DNA of 64,000 bases from Kitasatospora sp. SolWspMP-SS2h (GTDB lineage: Bacteria > Actinomycetota > Actinomycetes > Streptomycetales > Streptomycetaceae): positions 454,262 to 518,261 of the forward strand of contig NZ_QLLT01000001.1 in assembly GCF_003259315.1 (NCBI RefSeq), read 5' to 3'. Positions 8,560 through 17,028 of this stretch are shown one piece after another; the first letter of the stretch is position 1, and the number at the start of each line of letters is the position of its first letter. Under the pieces are notes generated by a model. The model had not been told where the DNA came from. It saw nothing but the letters and a program-made list of their open reading frames with translations, and did not search any database. Position numbers and translations under genes: made by a program.

Positions 8560-8900
8560 GGTGTTCTCCTCGAGTGCGGGAAGTACGGGACGTACGGGAC
8601 GTACGGGACGGTGGTGCCGCCCGTTCGGTGCGAGCGTGTTTCCGAAGAGCAGGACTGCCGGACCGGCCGAACCGTTGCGTCCGGTCCGCCCCCAGGACAG
8701 TGCTGTGACAGTGCGGCCGGGAGCGGCCCGCCCCTGCGCACCGGCCGCTGCCCCCGACCAGCCCTGACACCGTCTCACCCGGCTCCGGAACAGCACCGCC
8801 GCCGTGGCTGCCCGCCGGGACACACCCGTGACCCGGACGGCCTTGACCACGGCCGCGGTCCTTCCTCCGCGGTCCTGCCCTCCCGCCGGCCGGCCTCGGA
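8560..8900. other. gene-free region with 9-bp triplicate repeat
   Basis: About 340 bp without a convincing gene separate the DUF4232 lipoprotein and the anti-sigma ATPase, both on the minus strand. Near the lipoprotein start, 8583-8609 holds three perfect copies of GTACGGGAC, 20 bases or more upstream of the lipoprotein ribosome-binding site. The remainder probably holds the lipoprotein promoter; no clear -35/-10 pair or terminator was found. Confidence 0.55.
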
Positions 8901-9341
8901 TCAATCGCCTTGGTGTTCGGTGCAGTTGGTCGGGTGGAAGGAGGCGATGACGGTCTTCCCCCGCCCGTCGGGCCGGGCCTGCCAGTCGTCGGCGAGGCTG
9001 TCCACCAGCGCCATCCCGCGGCCGGAGGTGGCCTCGGACCCGGCCTCGCGCGGGCGCGGCATCCTCGGCGAGTCGTCGTGCACGCTGACGTACAGGCAGG
9101 AACCGTCCCAGGTGAGGACGAGGTTGGCGTCGCTGCGGGCGTGCAGGTGGGCGTTGGTGATGAGTTCGGAGATGGTGAGGATGACCGCGTCGGCGGTCTC
9201 GGGTGCGCGGGCCGTCCAGCCGAGTTCTTCGAGGTGTCGGCGGGCCCAGGAGCGCCCGGTCCGTACACCGCTGGACACGGGCAGCGTCCGCGCCCAGCCC
9301 ACGGCCCGCAGTGCGGGGTCGTGTCCTTCCATGGTCTCCAT
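8901..9341 (-). CDS. ATP-binding protein, anti-sigma factor kinase-like (HATPase_c)
   Basis: A 146-residue GHKL-fold protein of the RsbW/SpoIIAB-like group abundant in Streptomyces. The N-box helix ISELITNAHLHARSDANL and the G-box GRGMALVDSLADDWQ are visible; the sensor and phosphatase parts of a true histidine kinase are absent. Such proteins bind sigma factors or phosphorylate STAS-domain antagonists. There is no STAS or sigma gene next to it, so its partner may be encoded elsewhere, possibly in the cluster at 46453-48482. A shorter start four codons downstream is also possible. Confidence 0.85.
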   Translation of the reverse strand: METMEGHDPALRAVGWARTLPVSSGVRTGRSWARRHLEELGWTARAPETADAVILTISELITNAHLHARSDANLVLTWDGSCLYVSVHDDSPRMPRPREAGSEATSGRGMALVDSLADDWQARPDGRGKTVIASFHPTNCTEHQGD

Positions 9342-9592
9342 CCCTTTCGTCTACGGGCTCGTTCCGGGCACGGCTCGGACGCGGTACGAGGAGGGCGGGT
9401 TCGCACCGGGCCGGGCCGTCTCCGCGCTGTTCTCCGCGCCGGCCCGTCCGACGGCTGCTGGAGGTCTGCCCCGTGAGCGGTGACGCACACCCCGCCGCGC
9501 CGAACCGGGTGGCGGACACGGACGAGCGGGGCCCGCGCCTGCGCGCGGACCCCGCTCGATGCCGGTTCCCGGGCGTGCCCGGACCGGAGCGC

Positions 9593-9763
9593 TTACCAGC
9601 GGTACCAGCGGCGACGGCCGCCGGAGGGGTGGGCGCCGCGGGCGACGAAGCCGACCAGCCAGACCACCAGGACGATGATGGCCACCCACCAGAGGGCCTT
9701 GAGTGCGAATCCGGCACCGAACAGGAGTAGGGCCAGCAGCAGGACGAGAAGAAGGGGAACCAC
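9593..9763 (-). CDS. small hydrophobic membrane protein
   Basis: A 56-residue protein with two transmembrane segments (PLLLVLLLALLLFGAGFAL and WWVAIIVLVVWLVGFVA) and a basic, aromatic tail ending RRRWYRW. This layout is conserved in streptomycetes as a small hydrophobic protein of unknown role. GTG at 9763 is chosen over an upstream start because ACGGAGGT lies six bases before it. Confidence 0.8.
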   Translation of the reverse strand: MVPLLLVLLLALLLFGAGFALKALWWVAIIVLVVWLVGFVARGAHPSGGRRRWYRW

Positions 9764-9854
9764 GTGCAACCTCCGTAGTCGGTGTCGAACCGCCGTCTGC
9801 CCGTGGCCGGGGCGAACATGCATCCGGGAGAACGGGGTCGGGGCCGACGGCCCG

Positions 9855-10625
9855 TCACCGGTAGACGGTGCCGGGCCGCGCCGTGCCGGGAGCGAGCAAC
9901 TGGTCGACGGTGACGAAGGTGTAGCCCTGGTCGCTGAGCGACTTGAGCACGGCGGGCAGGGCGGGGACGGTGCCCGCGTGCAGCGGGTGCAGCAGGACGA
10001 TCCCGTCGCGGGCGGCGCCGTCCAGGACCCGCCGGGTGATCAGCGCGGTGTCGTCGGTCGCGTAGTCCTGCGCAGTCACCGTCCAGAGCACCTGGGCCAT
10101 GCCGAGTTCCCGCGAGATCGCCGAGACCCGGTCGTCGGTGCGGCCCTCCGGCGGGCGCATCAGGGTGGGCCGCCGGCCGGTGAGTTCCTCGATGGCGTCC
10201 GCGGTGCGGCCGAGTTCGTCCCGGACCTGCGCGTCGGAGACCTCGGTCAGCCGGGGGTGCGTCCAGGTGTGGTCGCCGATCTCGTGCCCCTCCGCCGCGA
10301 TGCGCCGCACCACGTCGGGGTGGCTGTGGAGGTCCCGCCCCTCCAGGAAGAACGTGGCCGGGGCGCGGTACTCCGCCAGCAGGTCCATGACCTTCCCGGT
10401 GGGCTCCCCGGGGCTGCCGTCGAAGGTGAGCGCGATGCACTTCTCCCGCGCGCAGTCCGCCTGCCCCGCGACCGGCGCGCCCTTCGCCTGCTTCCGCGCC
10501 TGCCCGGGACTGACCGTGACCATGGCGAAGCTGCGGATGACCGCCACCGTGACCAGGGCCGCGACCGCCAGCACCGCCACGCCCAGCAGCAGGTGGAACC
10601 GGGGCCGCCTCTTGACCAGTTTCAT
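9855..10625 (-). CDS. polysaccharide deacetylase-like (NodB) membrane-anchored protein
   Basis: A 256-residue protein with one N-terminal membrane segment (about residues 11-31) and an extracytoplasmic NodB-fold domain. Motif 2, HTWTH (His119, His123), which binds metal, is intact and RPPEGRTDD matches motif 3. Motif 1, normally TFDDGP, reads TFDGSP here: Asp69 is kept as the possible catalytic base but the metal-binding second Asp is Gly70. I checked this at base level (about 10415-10432). Activity on peptidoglycan or other acetylated glycans is therefore uncertain; the protein may use altered metal binding or be non-catalytic. Confidence 0.85.
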   Translation of the reverse strand: MKLVKRRPRFHLLLGVAVLAVAALVTVAVIRSFAMVTVSPGQARKQAKGAPVAGQADCAREKCIALTFDGSPGEPTGKVMDLLAEYRAPATFFLEGRDLHSHPDVVRRIAAEGHEIGDHTWTHPRLTEVSDAQVRDELGRTADAIEELTGRRPTLMRPPEGRTDDRVSAISRELGMAQVLWTVTAQDYATDDTALITRRVLDGAARDGIVLLHPLHAGTVPALPAVLKSLSDQGYTFVTVDQLLAPGTARPGTVYR

Positions 10626-10761
10626 GCCGCGAACCCTACATTTGTCCCTCTGTCCGATGGATCCGACGTAACGGCCGCACGCCGCAGCCGGGGCGGGGCA
10701 CCGGACCGGCGGCGGACCCTCGTCCCTCGACCGTCACCCCTCCCCCCTCACCCCTCGACCG

Positions 10762-11417
10762 TCAGTCGAAGTACACGACGAGCCGGACGCCGTGGTCGCC
10801 GAACCGGCCGGCCAGTGCGGCCATGACGGCGAACACGTGCTCCCAGCCGGTGCCCGGCCCGACGGCGTCCCCGAGGGTGAACGGGCGGTACGTGACCCGC
10901 GTGGCGCCCACCGACCGTTCACCGAACGGCAGTTCGGCGGGGATCCAGCCGCCGACCCCGGGGCCCATCCGCCGCACCAGCACCGCCGAGCCCCACCGCT
11001 CGCCGACCCAGAACCGCCGCTGCGCGTACCCGCCCCGCACCTGCCCGCCCTCACCGGTCGGCTCGCGCAGCAGGACCACGCCGCGCAGACCCGCGGGCGA
11101 GGCCGCCAGGTCGGCCCGCGCCAGCTCCGCCCAGCTCACCGACGTCGGGCTGGGCACCGCCGCGTCCAGGCGGCGCGCCTCCTCGAACTCCGTCCGCACC
11201 GCCGCCGAGGCGTCCCCCGGCAGTCCGCGGCGCGCGGCGAGCGGCTCCCGCCCCAGGTCGTTGCGCACCCCGAACAGCGGGGCGAACACCGGGTAGTCGC
11301 CGAACTCCCCGTACAGCGGGCACAGTCCATGCAGCGCTGCCACGGTTCCCACTCGCACCAGTCCTCGTCGGCGTGCGGATCCCGGATCTCGATGCAGCCG
11401 TACACGTCGGTGCCCAC
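10762..11417 (-). pseudogene. frameshifted hypothetical protein gene
   Basis: Two overlapping frames together give one protein. The 5' part (from GTG at 11417) encodes VGTDVYGCIEIRDPHADED followed by WCEWEPWQRCMD; the 3' part continues in the next frame with LCPLYGEFGDYPVFAPLFG and ends at VRLVVYFD. The join is at about 11324, where GACTGTGCC would read through as MDLCPLYG if one C were restored. The joined product would be about 218 residues and resembles a conserved streptomycete family of unknown function. It is a real pseudogene or a one-base sequencing deletion. A 13-bp direct repeat surrounds the proposed start. Confidence 0.75.
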
Positions 11418-11571
11418 GCACGTCGGTGCCCGCGACCGCGAGGCTAGGCCGCGCCCCGACGCGACGGCCGGCCCATTCCGCCGCGCCGTCCCACGGGCGG
11501 ACGCGCTGTGCCGCGCACCCGCCTGGCGCACGCCGACGAGGACATCGACGCGCAGCGGTCCCGGGCACCGC

Positions 11572-12534
11572 TCACCCGGCGGTCCGCCGCGCACGGTCGC
11601 GTCGGCCCGGGTCTTTGGCCGCGTCCGATTGGTCGGCGAGCAAGTGCTTTCGCAGGAAGGCGAGTTGGGCGGTGACGGCCGGTTCGTGGGCTTCCAGGAA
11701 CGGGGCGTAGTGGCGGCCGGGCAGGCGGAGTGTCTCGGCGCGCGGGGCGGTCGCGGCGGCGCGCAGGGCGGGTCCGGGCAGGGCGCTGCGGTCGTCGTCG
11801 CAGACGACCACCAGGAACGGGCAGTGGATGCGGGCGGCGTGGCGGCCGGGGCGGTAGGTGCCGAACTGGAGGGCGATCCGGGCCGCGACGGTCCGGTCCC
11901 AGTCGGTGTGGCGGCGGTCGGGGTCGAGGGCGCGGTCGCCGTCCGTCGCGTCGGCGGTGGTGAGCGAGGCGACGGTGCCGCGCGGTCCGGCGGTCGGGAC
12001 CAGCAGCGGCGGGCGGCCGGCGAGGCCGCCGAGCAGGTCGGCGGCGGCCCGGCCGAACAGGCGCAGCGCCGCGCGGGGGGTCATCGAGCGCAGCGCGTGC
12101 GGGGTGATGGCGGGGGCGTCGGCGAGCGGGGTCTGGGCGATGGCGGCGGCCAGCCGCGGGTGGTCGGCGGCGACCCGCAGGACGTGGCCGCCGGCGAGCG
12201 AGAAGCCCCAGACGGCGATCCGGACGGGGTCGACCTCGGGCAGGCCGGCCGCGAAGTCGACGGCGGCGCGGTAGTCGGCGATCTGCTCGTCGAAGCGGAC
12301 GACCTGGCGCGGGGTGCCCCCGCTGCCGCCGAAGTGCCGGAAGTCGAGGGCGAGGACGCTGAACCCGGCCCGGTGGAAGCGGGCGGCGAACCGGTCGGTG
12401 GCCGGTCCCCTGGTCACCGAGGTCCCGCCGGCCATGACCACGCAGCCGCCGTTGGACCCCGGGTAGTGCCAGGCGGCGCACGTGGTGGTGCCGCTGGCGA
12501 AGCGTACTTCGGTGCGTGGCCGGATCTCGGGCAC
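11572..12534 (-). CDS. alpha/beta hydrolase (dienelactone hydrolase-like)
   Basis: A 320-residue alpha/beta hydrolase. The oxyanion strand is CVVMAGGTSVTRGPATDRFA, the nucleophile elbow is VWGFSLAGGHVLRVA (G-F-S-L-A, Ser nucleophile), the acid is in FLVVVCDDDRSALPG and the catalytic His in LPGRHYAPFLE near the C-terminus. A DFRHFGGSGG strand after the oxyanion loop is typical of the X-Pro/dienelactone hydrolase group. GTG at 12534 has GAGGAGG six bases upstream. It is divergent from the Lrp-type regulator at 12637, which may control it. Confidence 0.87.
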   Translation of the reverse strand: MPEIRPRTEVRFASGTTTCAAWHYPGSNGGCVVMAGGTSVTRGPATDRFAARFHRAGFSVLALDFRHFGGSGGTPRQVVRFDEQIADYRAAVDFAAGLPEVDPVRIAVWGFSLAGGHVLRVAADHPRLAAAIAQTPLADAPAITPHALRSMTPRAALRLFGRAAADLLGGLAGRPPLLVPTAGPRGTVASLTTADATDGDRALDPDRRHTDWDRTVAARIALQFGTYRPGRHAARIHCPFLVVVCDDDRSALPGPALRAAATAPRAETLRLPGRHYAPFLEAHEPAVTAQLAFLRKHLLADQSDAAKDPGRRDRARRTAG

Positions 12535-12636
12535 GGGAGCCTCCTCGGTGGGGATCGGTCGGGGTGCTTCCCATCCTCGGCCCGCAGGTGCCGGAACGGT
12601 CGCCGCGGGGCGGTGCGATGAGCGAAACTCGCTGTC

Positions 12637-13665
12637 ATGGTCCGTGCATCGGCGCATTCCGTTCTGAGTCCCCTCGACCAGCGGCTGGTCGCCGCGCTGC
12701 AGTGGGACGGCCGGCTCGGCGCCGAACGGGCGGCCGAGGTGCTGGGGGTGGGGGCGGCGACGGTCCGCCGCCGGCTGCGGGCGCTGACCGCGGACGGCAC
12801 GGTGCGGGTGGTGGTCTCCCCGGTGGCCCGGCCGCGTCACGGGGGCTCGGCCGGGGCGCTGTTCCTGCGGATCAGGGTGCTGCGCGGCAAGCTCGACGCC
12901 ATCGTGGCCGCGCTGGCGGCGCGCGAGGACGTCCCGTTCGTCGACGTCACCACGGCGGGGGACGAGATCTTCGCGGTCGCCCGGACCGAGCCCGGTTCGC
13001 GCGACCGGCTGGTGTTCCGTCAACTGCCCTCCACCCAGGCGGTGACGTCCGTGGAGAGCGCCACTATCCTGCACGTCTTCCGGCTCACCTCCGAGTGGCG
13101 CCACCAGGTGCTGACGGCGGCCGAACGCACGGCCCTGGCCCCGGCCTCCCCGCTCCCGCCCGCTCCGGTCCCGCCCGCCCCGACACCGCCCGCTCCGGTC
13201 CCGCCCGCACCGACACCGCCCGCCCCCGGCCCGTACGGTGTGGAGGCCGACCCGCTGGAACAGGCCCTGCTGGACGCCCTCGCCCCGGACGCCCGGCTGA
13301 GCGCGACGGCCCTGGCGGCCCGGACCGGCCACCCGGAGAGCACGGTCCGCCGCCGGTTGGCCCGGATGGCCGCGGAGGGCCGACTGGTCACCCAGGTGCT
13401 GGTCGACCCCCGCCGGCTCGGGCTGCCCATCGAGGCGAAGTTCCTCCTCCGGGTGACCCCGGACCACCTGGCCGCCACCGGCCGCGCCCTGGCCGCCCAC
13501 CCGGCCGTCCACGGCGCGTTCGCCACCTCCGGCCCCTCCAACCTGCACGCGGCCGGCTACTTCCCCGATCTGGACTCCCTCTACGGCTTCCTCTCCCGGG
13601 ACCTGACCGGCCTGGGCATCACCCACGTCGAAACGGCCGTCGTCACCCCCGCCACCGGCCGCTGA
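12637..13665 (+). CDS. Lrp/AsnC family regulator, tandem double-domain form
   Basis: A 342-residue transcription regulator with two AsnC-type winged-helix units. The first HTH spans about residues 12-60 (LDQRLVAALQWDGRLGAER) followed by a ligand-sensing alpha-beta region. After a Pro/Ala linker of repeated PPAP units (residues 165-203) comes a second HTH (LEQALLDALAPDARLSATAL) and a second ligand domain. Typical Lrp proteins are about 150 residues, so this is a fused dimer. It probably senses an amino acid or similar small molecule and regulates the divergent hydrolase gene through the 100-bp shared promoter. Confidence 0.88.
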   Translation: MVRASAHSVLSPLDQRLVAALQWDGRLGAERAAEVLGVGAATVRRRLRALTADGTVRVVVSPVARPRHGGSAGALFLRIRVLRGKLDAIVAALAAREDVPFVDVTTAGDEIFAVARTEPGSRDRLVFRQLPSTQAVTSVESATILHVFRLTSEWRHQVLTAAERTALAPASPLPPAPVPPAPTPPAPVPPAPTPPAPGPYGVEADPLEQALLDALAPDARLSATALAARTGHPESTVRRRLARMAAEGRLVTQVLVDPRRLGLPIEAKFLLRVTPDHLAATGRALAAHPAVHGAFATSGPSNLHAAGYFPDLDSLYGFLSRDLTGLGITHVETAVVTPATGR

Positions 13666-13817
13666 ACCCCTCCCGCTCCCCCGGGCCGCAGAGCACCCGC
13701 CGACCACGCCGGCACCTGCAGTGGATGACCCGCGGGTTCAGGGGTAGGCGCGGGCGGGCGGGGAGAGATCCCGGCCCGACGCACGGGAGCAGGACGGCAG
13801 CAGGAAGGAGCACGGCC

Positions 13818-14237
13818 ATGAGCAGCGGCATCGGGGACGGCGCCCGGTACGGCGGCGAGGAGCCGGTGGGCGCCCTCGTCACGCGGGCGTCGCAGCAACT
13901 CTCGGAACTGGTCCGGGAGGAGATGCAGTTGGCCCGGGCGGAGCTGACCGAGAAGGGCAAGCGCTACGGCCTGGGCGGCGGCCTGGTCGGCGGGGCCGGA
14001 CTGGTCGGCATCCTGGCGGCCCAGGCCGTGGTCGCCGCGGCGATCGCCGCCCTCGCACTGGCCCTGCCGGTGTGGGCGTCGGCGCTGATCGTCGCGGCCC
14101 TGCTCGCACTGGTCGCCGCGGTCCTGGTCCAGGCCGGCCGCAAGCAGGTGGCCAGGGCCGGCGCTCCCGCGCCCGAGCAGACCATCGACAGCGTGAAGGC
14201 CGACGTGGCCGAGATCAAGGAGAGGGCACACCGATGA
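13818..14237 (+). CDS. phage holin family (holin superfamily III-like) membrane protein
   Basis: A 139-residue protein with an amphipathic N-terminal region (ASQQLSELVREEMQLARAEL) and two hydrophobic helices (about 62-85 and 92-110). This is the architecture of chromosomal streptomycete holin-like proteins, which are not part of prophages. It is the first gene of a three-gene unit; its stop overlaps the next ATG. A role in the cell envelope or stress is inferred. ATG at 13818 is preceded by AAGGAG. Confidence 0.85.
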   Translation: MSSGIGDGARYGGEEPVGALVTRASQQLSELVREEMQLARAELTEKGKRYGLGGGLVGGAGLVGILAAQAVVAAAIAALALALPVWASALIVAALLALVAAVLVQAGRKQVARAGAPAPEQTIDSVKADVAEIKERAHR

Positions 14238-14695
14238 ACGAGCAGCCCCAGGGCGACGGTTCGGCGGAGACCGACCGGCTCCGCGAGCAGGTCGAGCACA
14301 CCCGCGAGGACCTCGGCCGCACGGTCGAGGCGCTGGCGGCCAAGGCGGACGTCAAGGAGCAGGTCGTGGAGAAGACCGCCGAACTCAAGGAACAGGCCGC
14401 CGAGAAGGCCGCGCAACTGACCGGCAAGCTCCGGGAGAAGGCGGGGCAGGCCGCCGACCTGGTCAAGGAGAAGACCCCGGACCAGGTGCTGGAGAAGGCC
14501 GACCAGGCCGCCACCCAGATCCGCGACACCGCGGTCCACGCCGGTCAGCTGGCCGCCGAGAAGACCCCGGAGCAACTGCGGCAGAAGGCCGCGTCCGCCG
14601 TCGCGGCGGCCCGGGCCAACCGCACCCCGCTGCTGGTCGGCGGCGCGGTCCTGGTGGTCACCCTGCTCCTGCTGCGCGGCCGGAAGCAGAAGTGA
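14234..14695 (+). CDS. DUF3618 domain protein
   Basis: A 153-residue protein with the DUF3618 signature near the N-terminus (LREQVEHTREDLGRTVEALA), a long Lys/Glu/Ala coiled region with repeated EKTPEQ-like segments, and one C-terminal transmembrane helix (TPLLVGGAVLVVTLLLL). ATGA overlap with the holin-like gene and GTGA overlap with the next gene show translational coupling. Proteins of this kind are surface-stress associated in actinobacteria; no reaction is known. Confidence 0.87.
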   Translation: MNEQPQGDGSAETDRLREQVEHTREDLGRTVEALAAKADVKEQVVEKTAELKEQAAEKAAQLTGKLREKAGQAADLVKEKTPDQVLEKADQAATQIRDTAVHAGQLAAEKTPEQLRQKAASAVAAARANRTPLLVGGAVLVVTLLLLRGRKQK

Positions 14696-14958
14696 ACGCG
14701 GTCAAGATCCTGTACAAGCCGGTCGGGCTGACGCTCGGCGTGGTCGGCGGCCTGCTCGCGGGCGTCGCCTTCAAGCAGACCTGGAAGCTGATCGGCCACG
14801 ACGACGACACCCCGGACGCCACCGACGAGGACCGCACCTGGCGCGAGGTCCTGCTCGCCGCCACCCTCCAGGGCGCGATCTTCGCCCTCGTCAAAGCCGC
14901 CATCGACCGCAGCGGAGCCACCGCCACCCGCCGCCTCACCGGCACCTGGCCCGGCTGA
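14692..14958 (+). CDS. DUF4235 domain membrane protein
   Basis: An 88-residue protein with an N-terminal hydrophobic helix (PVGLTLGVVGGLLAGVAFK) and a second short helix (ATLQGAIFALVKAAID), matching DUF4235. It closes the holin/DUF3618/DUF4235 operon, starting from a GTG that overlaps the preceding TGA. The three probably act together at the membrane, but no function is known. Confidence 0.87.
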   Translation: MNAVKILYKPVGLTLGVVGGLLAGVAFKQTWKLIGHDDDTPDATDEDRTWREVLLAATLQGAIFALVKAAIDRSGATATRRLTGTWPG

Positions 14959-14967
14959 CCCACCCCC

Positions 14968-15004
14968 AGGCGCCGGTCCCCCACCTCAGGGGGGACCGGC
15001 GCCT
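14968..15004. terminator. hairpin terminator between convergent genes
   Basis: A perfect 15-bp stem (14968-14982 with 14990-15004) and a 7-base loop lies between the ends of the DUF4235 gene and the Fic gene. It can end transcripts from both sides. Confidence 0.8.
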
Positions 15005-15036
15005 CGGCACGTCCGGACGGCGCCCAGGAGCGGGCC

Positions 15037-16122
15037 TCAGGGCGGGGGGTCCTCGTACGGGGTGTCCAGGACGGCGAGGGCCTGGGGGTGGATCAGGGCG
15101 CCCGGGAGGCAGGGGTGGGGGGTGAGGATTCCGGCGGTGCGGAGGCGGTCGAGGGGTGGGGCCGGGTCGTGCGGGATGCGGTCGTGGAGCCAGGGCGCGG
15201 AGAGGGCGGGGGCGGTGCGGAGGCAGTTAAGGACGGCCGTCTCGGCGGCGTCGCCGTCGGTGCGGGCGATCGCGGCGTCGATCAGGGCGCCGTAGGTCTC
15301 GACGGTCGCGGTCCGGTGGCGGGCGGTGTCGGTGACGGTGCGGGCGAACAGTTCGCCCCAGGGGGCGAGTCGGCCTTGGGCGGCGGCGACCACCGCCCGG
15401 TCGTGCTCGGCCCGGTGGCGTTCGGTCCAGCCTTCGAGGTCGAGCAGGAGGCCGGGCAGGAGGCCGGCGGCCACCAGGTCGCACTCCGCGAGGAGCCGGG
15501 CGGTGCGGCCGTTGGCGTCGGGGAAGGGGTGGACGGTGAGCAGCCGCACCATGCCGAGCGCCGCGGCGTCCAGCGGCGGCGAGGTGGTCCGGGTGCCCCA
15601 CGCGTACCAGCGCCGGACGTGGTCGCGCAGGTCGCGGCCGGGGCGGACGGTCATCACGAAGCGCCGCCCGTCCGGCCAGTTCACCCTGGCGGTGGCGTTC
15701 CGGAAGCCGCCGGTGCCGGGGATGTTGGGGTCGGCGGCGACGAGCAGCCCGTGCAGTTCGGCGAGGGCGTCCGGGGTGAAGCAGGGGCGGCGGTCGGGCC
15801 GTTCGGCGCGTTCGGCGCGGACCGAGTGCACGGCCAGCAGTCCGGCCGCGGCCCGGGCCTCGGCGGCCTCGGCGATCCGGGCGGTCGCCTGTTCGCCGGT
15901 CAGTCCGGCGAGGTGGCGGTGGTGCGCCTTCGTCCGGTAGCGGGGGCGGTGGAACAGGTCGGGGTCGCCGAGGTGGCGCCGGACGGCCGCGGTGAGCGCG
16001 GCGAGGGCGGCCAGCGCCGCGGCCCGGGCCGGTCCGGGGATCACCTCCGCGTCGAGCAGCGGCACGACCGGCACGACGGGCGTGGCCGGCCGTGCCGCCA
16101 GTTCGGAGGGGTGGCGGGGCAT
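15037..16122 (-). CDS. Fic domain protein (AMPylase-like)
   Basis: A 361-residue Fic protein. The core motif reads HPFPDANGRTAR, with catalytic His198 and the Asp, Asn and Arg residues that bind ATP phosphate and metal; the usual Gly after the Asp is Ala. Fic enzymes transfer AMP or other nucleotide moieties to protein hydroxyls. No clear inhibitory (S/T)xxxE(G/N) helix is seen. The C-terminal 90 residues may form a winged-helix-like region (VLNCLRTAPALSAPWLHDRI). The gene starts 16 bp after the stop of a secreted-protein gene in the same direction, so the two are probably one transcript. Confidence 0.88.
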   Translation of the reverse strand: MPRHPSELAARPATPVVPVVPLLDAEVIPGPARAAALAALAALTAAVRRHLGDPDLFHRPRYRTKAHHRHLAGLTGEQATARIAEAAEARAAAGLLAVHSVRAERAERPDRRPCFTPDALAELHGLLVAADPNIPGTGGFRNATARVNWPDGRRFVMTVRPGRDLRDHVRRWYAWGTRTTSPPLDAAALGMVRLLTVHPFPDANGRTARLLAECDLVAAGLLPGLLLDLEGWTERHRAEHDRAVVAAAQGRLAPWGELFARTVTDTARHRTATVETYGALIDAAIARTDGDAAETAVLNCLRTAPALSAPWLHDRIPHDPAPPLDRLRTAGILTPHPCLPGALIHPQALAVLDTPYEDPPP

Positions 16123-16138
16123 CAGGACGGGACCGGCC

Positions 16139-16924
16139 TCAGCAGGGGCGCGGGGTCACGACGCCGGTCGGGGCCGTGACGTTCACGAACTCGGTCTTGT
16201 ACGAGAGGCTCCAGTAGTCGAAGGTCGTGATCCGGTAGACGTTGGTCTGGTACTCGACGAACAGCGACCAGCTCTCGCCCGGGTTGAGGGTGAAGTCGAC
16301 GGTCTGGCTGCGGCTGATCGTGGTGTTGAGCTGGGTGCCGATCGTGGCGGTGAGCACGTCGACCGCCTTCGCCGAGATGTTGGTGCTGACCTGGTAGGTG
16401 ACGTCGTACTTGACGGTCTCCGCCACCTTGTACGGCATGGAGTTGCCGTTGCGGTAGCAGTTCTCGTGCTTCTCCCAGAGCTTCCCGAGCCGGTACAGCA
16501 CCGCGCCCGGGGTGCTGTCCTCGCCGCCCCCGCCGACGGCTCCGGTGTTGCCGGGGATGGCCGGGTCGGCCGGTGCGGGGGCCGGTGTGGCGGTGCCGGT
16601 GACCACGACGGTGGGCAGGGTGGCGTCCGCCACGGGCACGGGCGCCTCGCTGACGTTGGACCCGTTGGTGATGACGGTCGGCAGGCTGCCCGTCGCCGGC
16701 CCCGGGTCGTCGCCCGGGTAGTCGGGGTAGCCGGGGTCGGGGAGGTCGATGATCGGCGGGTCCTCGTCGTCCGGGTCGTCCGGCGGCGGCGGGTCCTCGT
16801 TGCCGCAGGTGGAGTGGTCGTCCACGCAGGACGCGTAGGCGGTGAACGGGGCGGTGACCGCCGGCACCGTGGTGAGGACGGTGGCGCCGAGTGCGGCGGC
16901 CACCGCCATGCTCCTGAGTTTCAC
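16139..16924 (-). CDS. secreted protein of unknown function
   Basis: A 261-residue exported protein. GTG at 16924, six bases after GGAGGA, gives a signal peptide ending near TAPFTAYAS. A highly acidic Pro/Asp spacer (PPPPDDPDDEDPP) and a Ser/Thr/Ala linker follow. The C-terminal 120 residues are rich in alternating polar/hydrophobic strands (YDVTYQVSTNISAKAVDVL, TISRSQTVDFTLNPGESW, SLFVEYQTNVYRITTF). That pattern recalls beta-rich secreted proteins, including pore-forming types, but this is a weak similarity and no family is assigned. It precedes the Fic gene in an apparent operon. Confidence 0.75.
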   Translation of the reverse strand: MKLRSMAVAAALGATVLTTVPAVTAPFTAYASCVDDHSTCGNEDPPPPDDPDDEDPPIIDLPDPGYPDYPGDDPGPATGSLPTVITNGSNVSEAPVPVADATLPTVVVTGTATPAPAPADPAIPGNTGAVGGGGEDSTPGAVLYRLGKLWEKHENCYRNGNSMPYKVAETVKYDVTYQVSTNISAKAVDVLTATIGTQLNTTISRSQTVDFTLNPGESWSLFVEYQTNVYRITTFDYWSLSYKTEFVNVTAPTGVVTPRPC

Positions 16925-17028
16925 GTTGTCCTCCGGATCGGAAGGTCGGGAGAGGCCAGCTTGATCGAGCACGCCCGCGGAAGCGTCAGGGGGAGCACGT
17001 AATCTCCGTACGTATCTCCGGGCCGCCC

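Noticed and set aside
8583..8609. Three GTACGGGAC units as a transcription factor operator
   Set aside because: Short, GC-rich and without dyad structure beyond GTAC; no regulator is linked, so I kept it only as a repeat note.
13818..14237. Holin-like gene as a prophage sign
   Set aside because: Neighbours are DUF3618 and DUF4235 genes in a conserved chromosomal operon; no phage genes are present.
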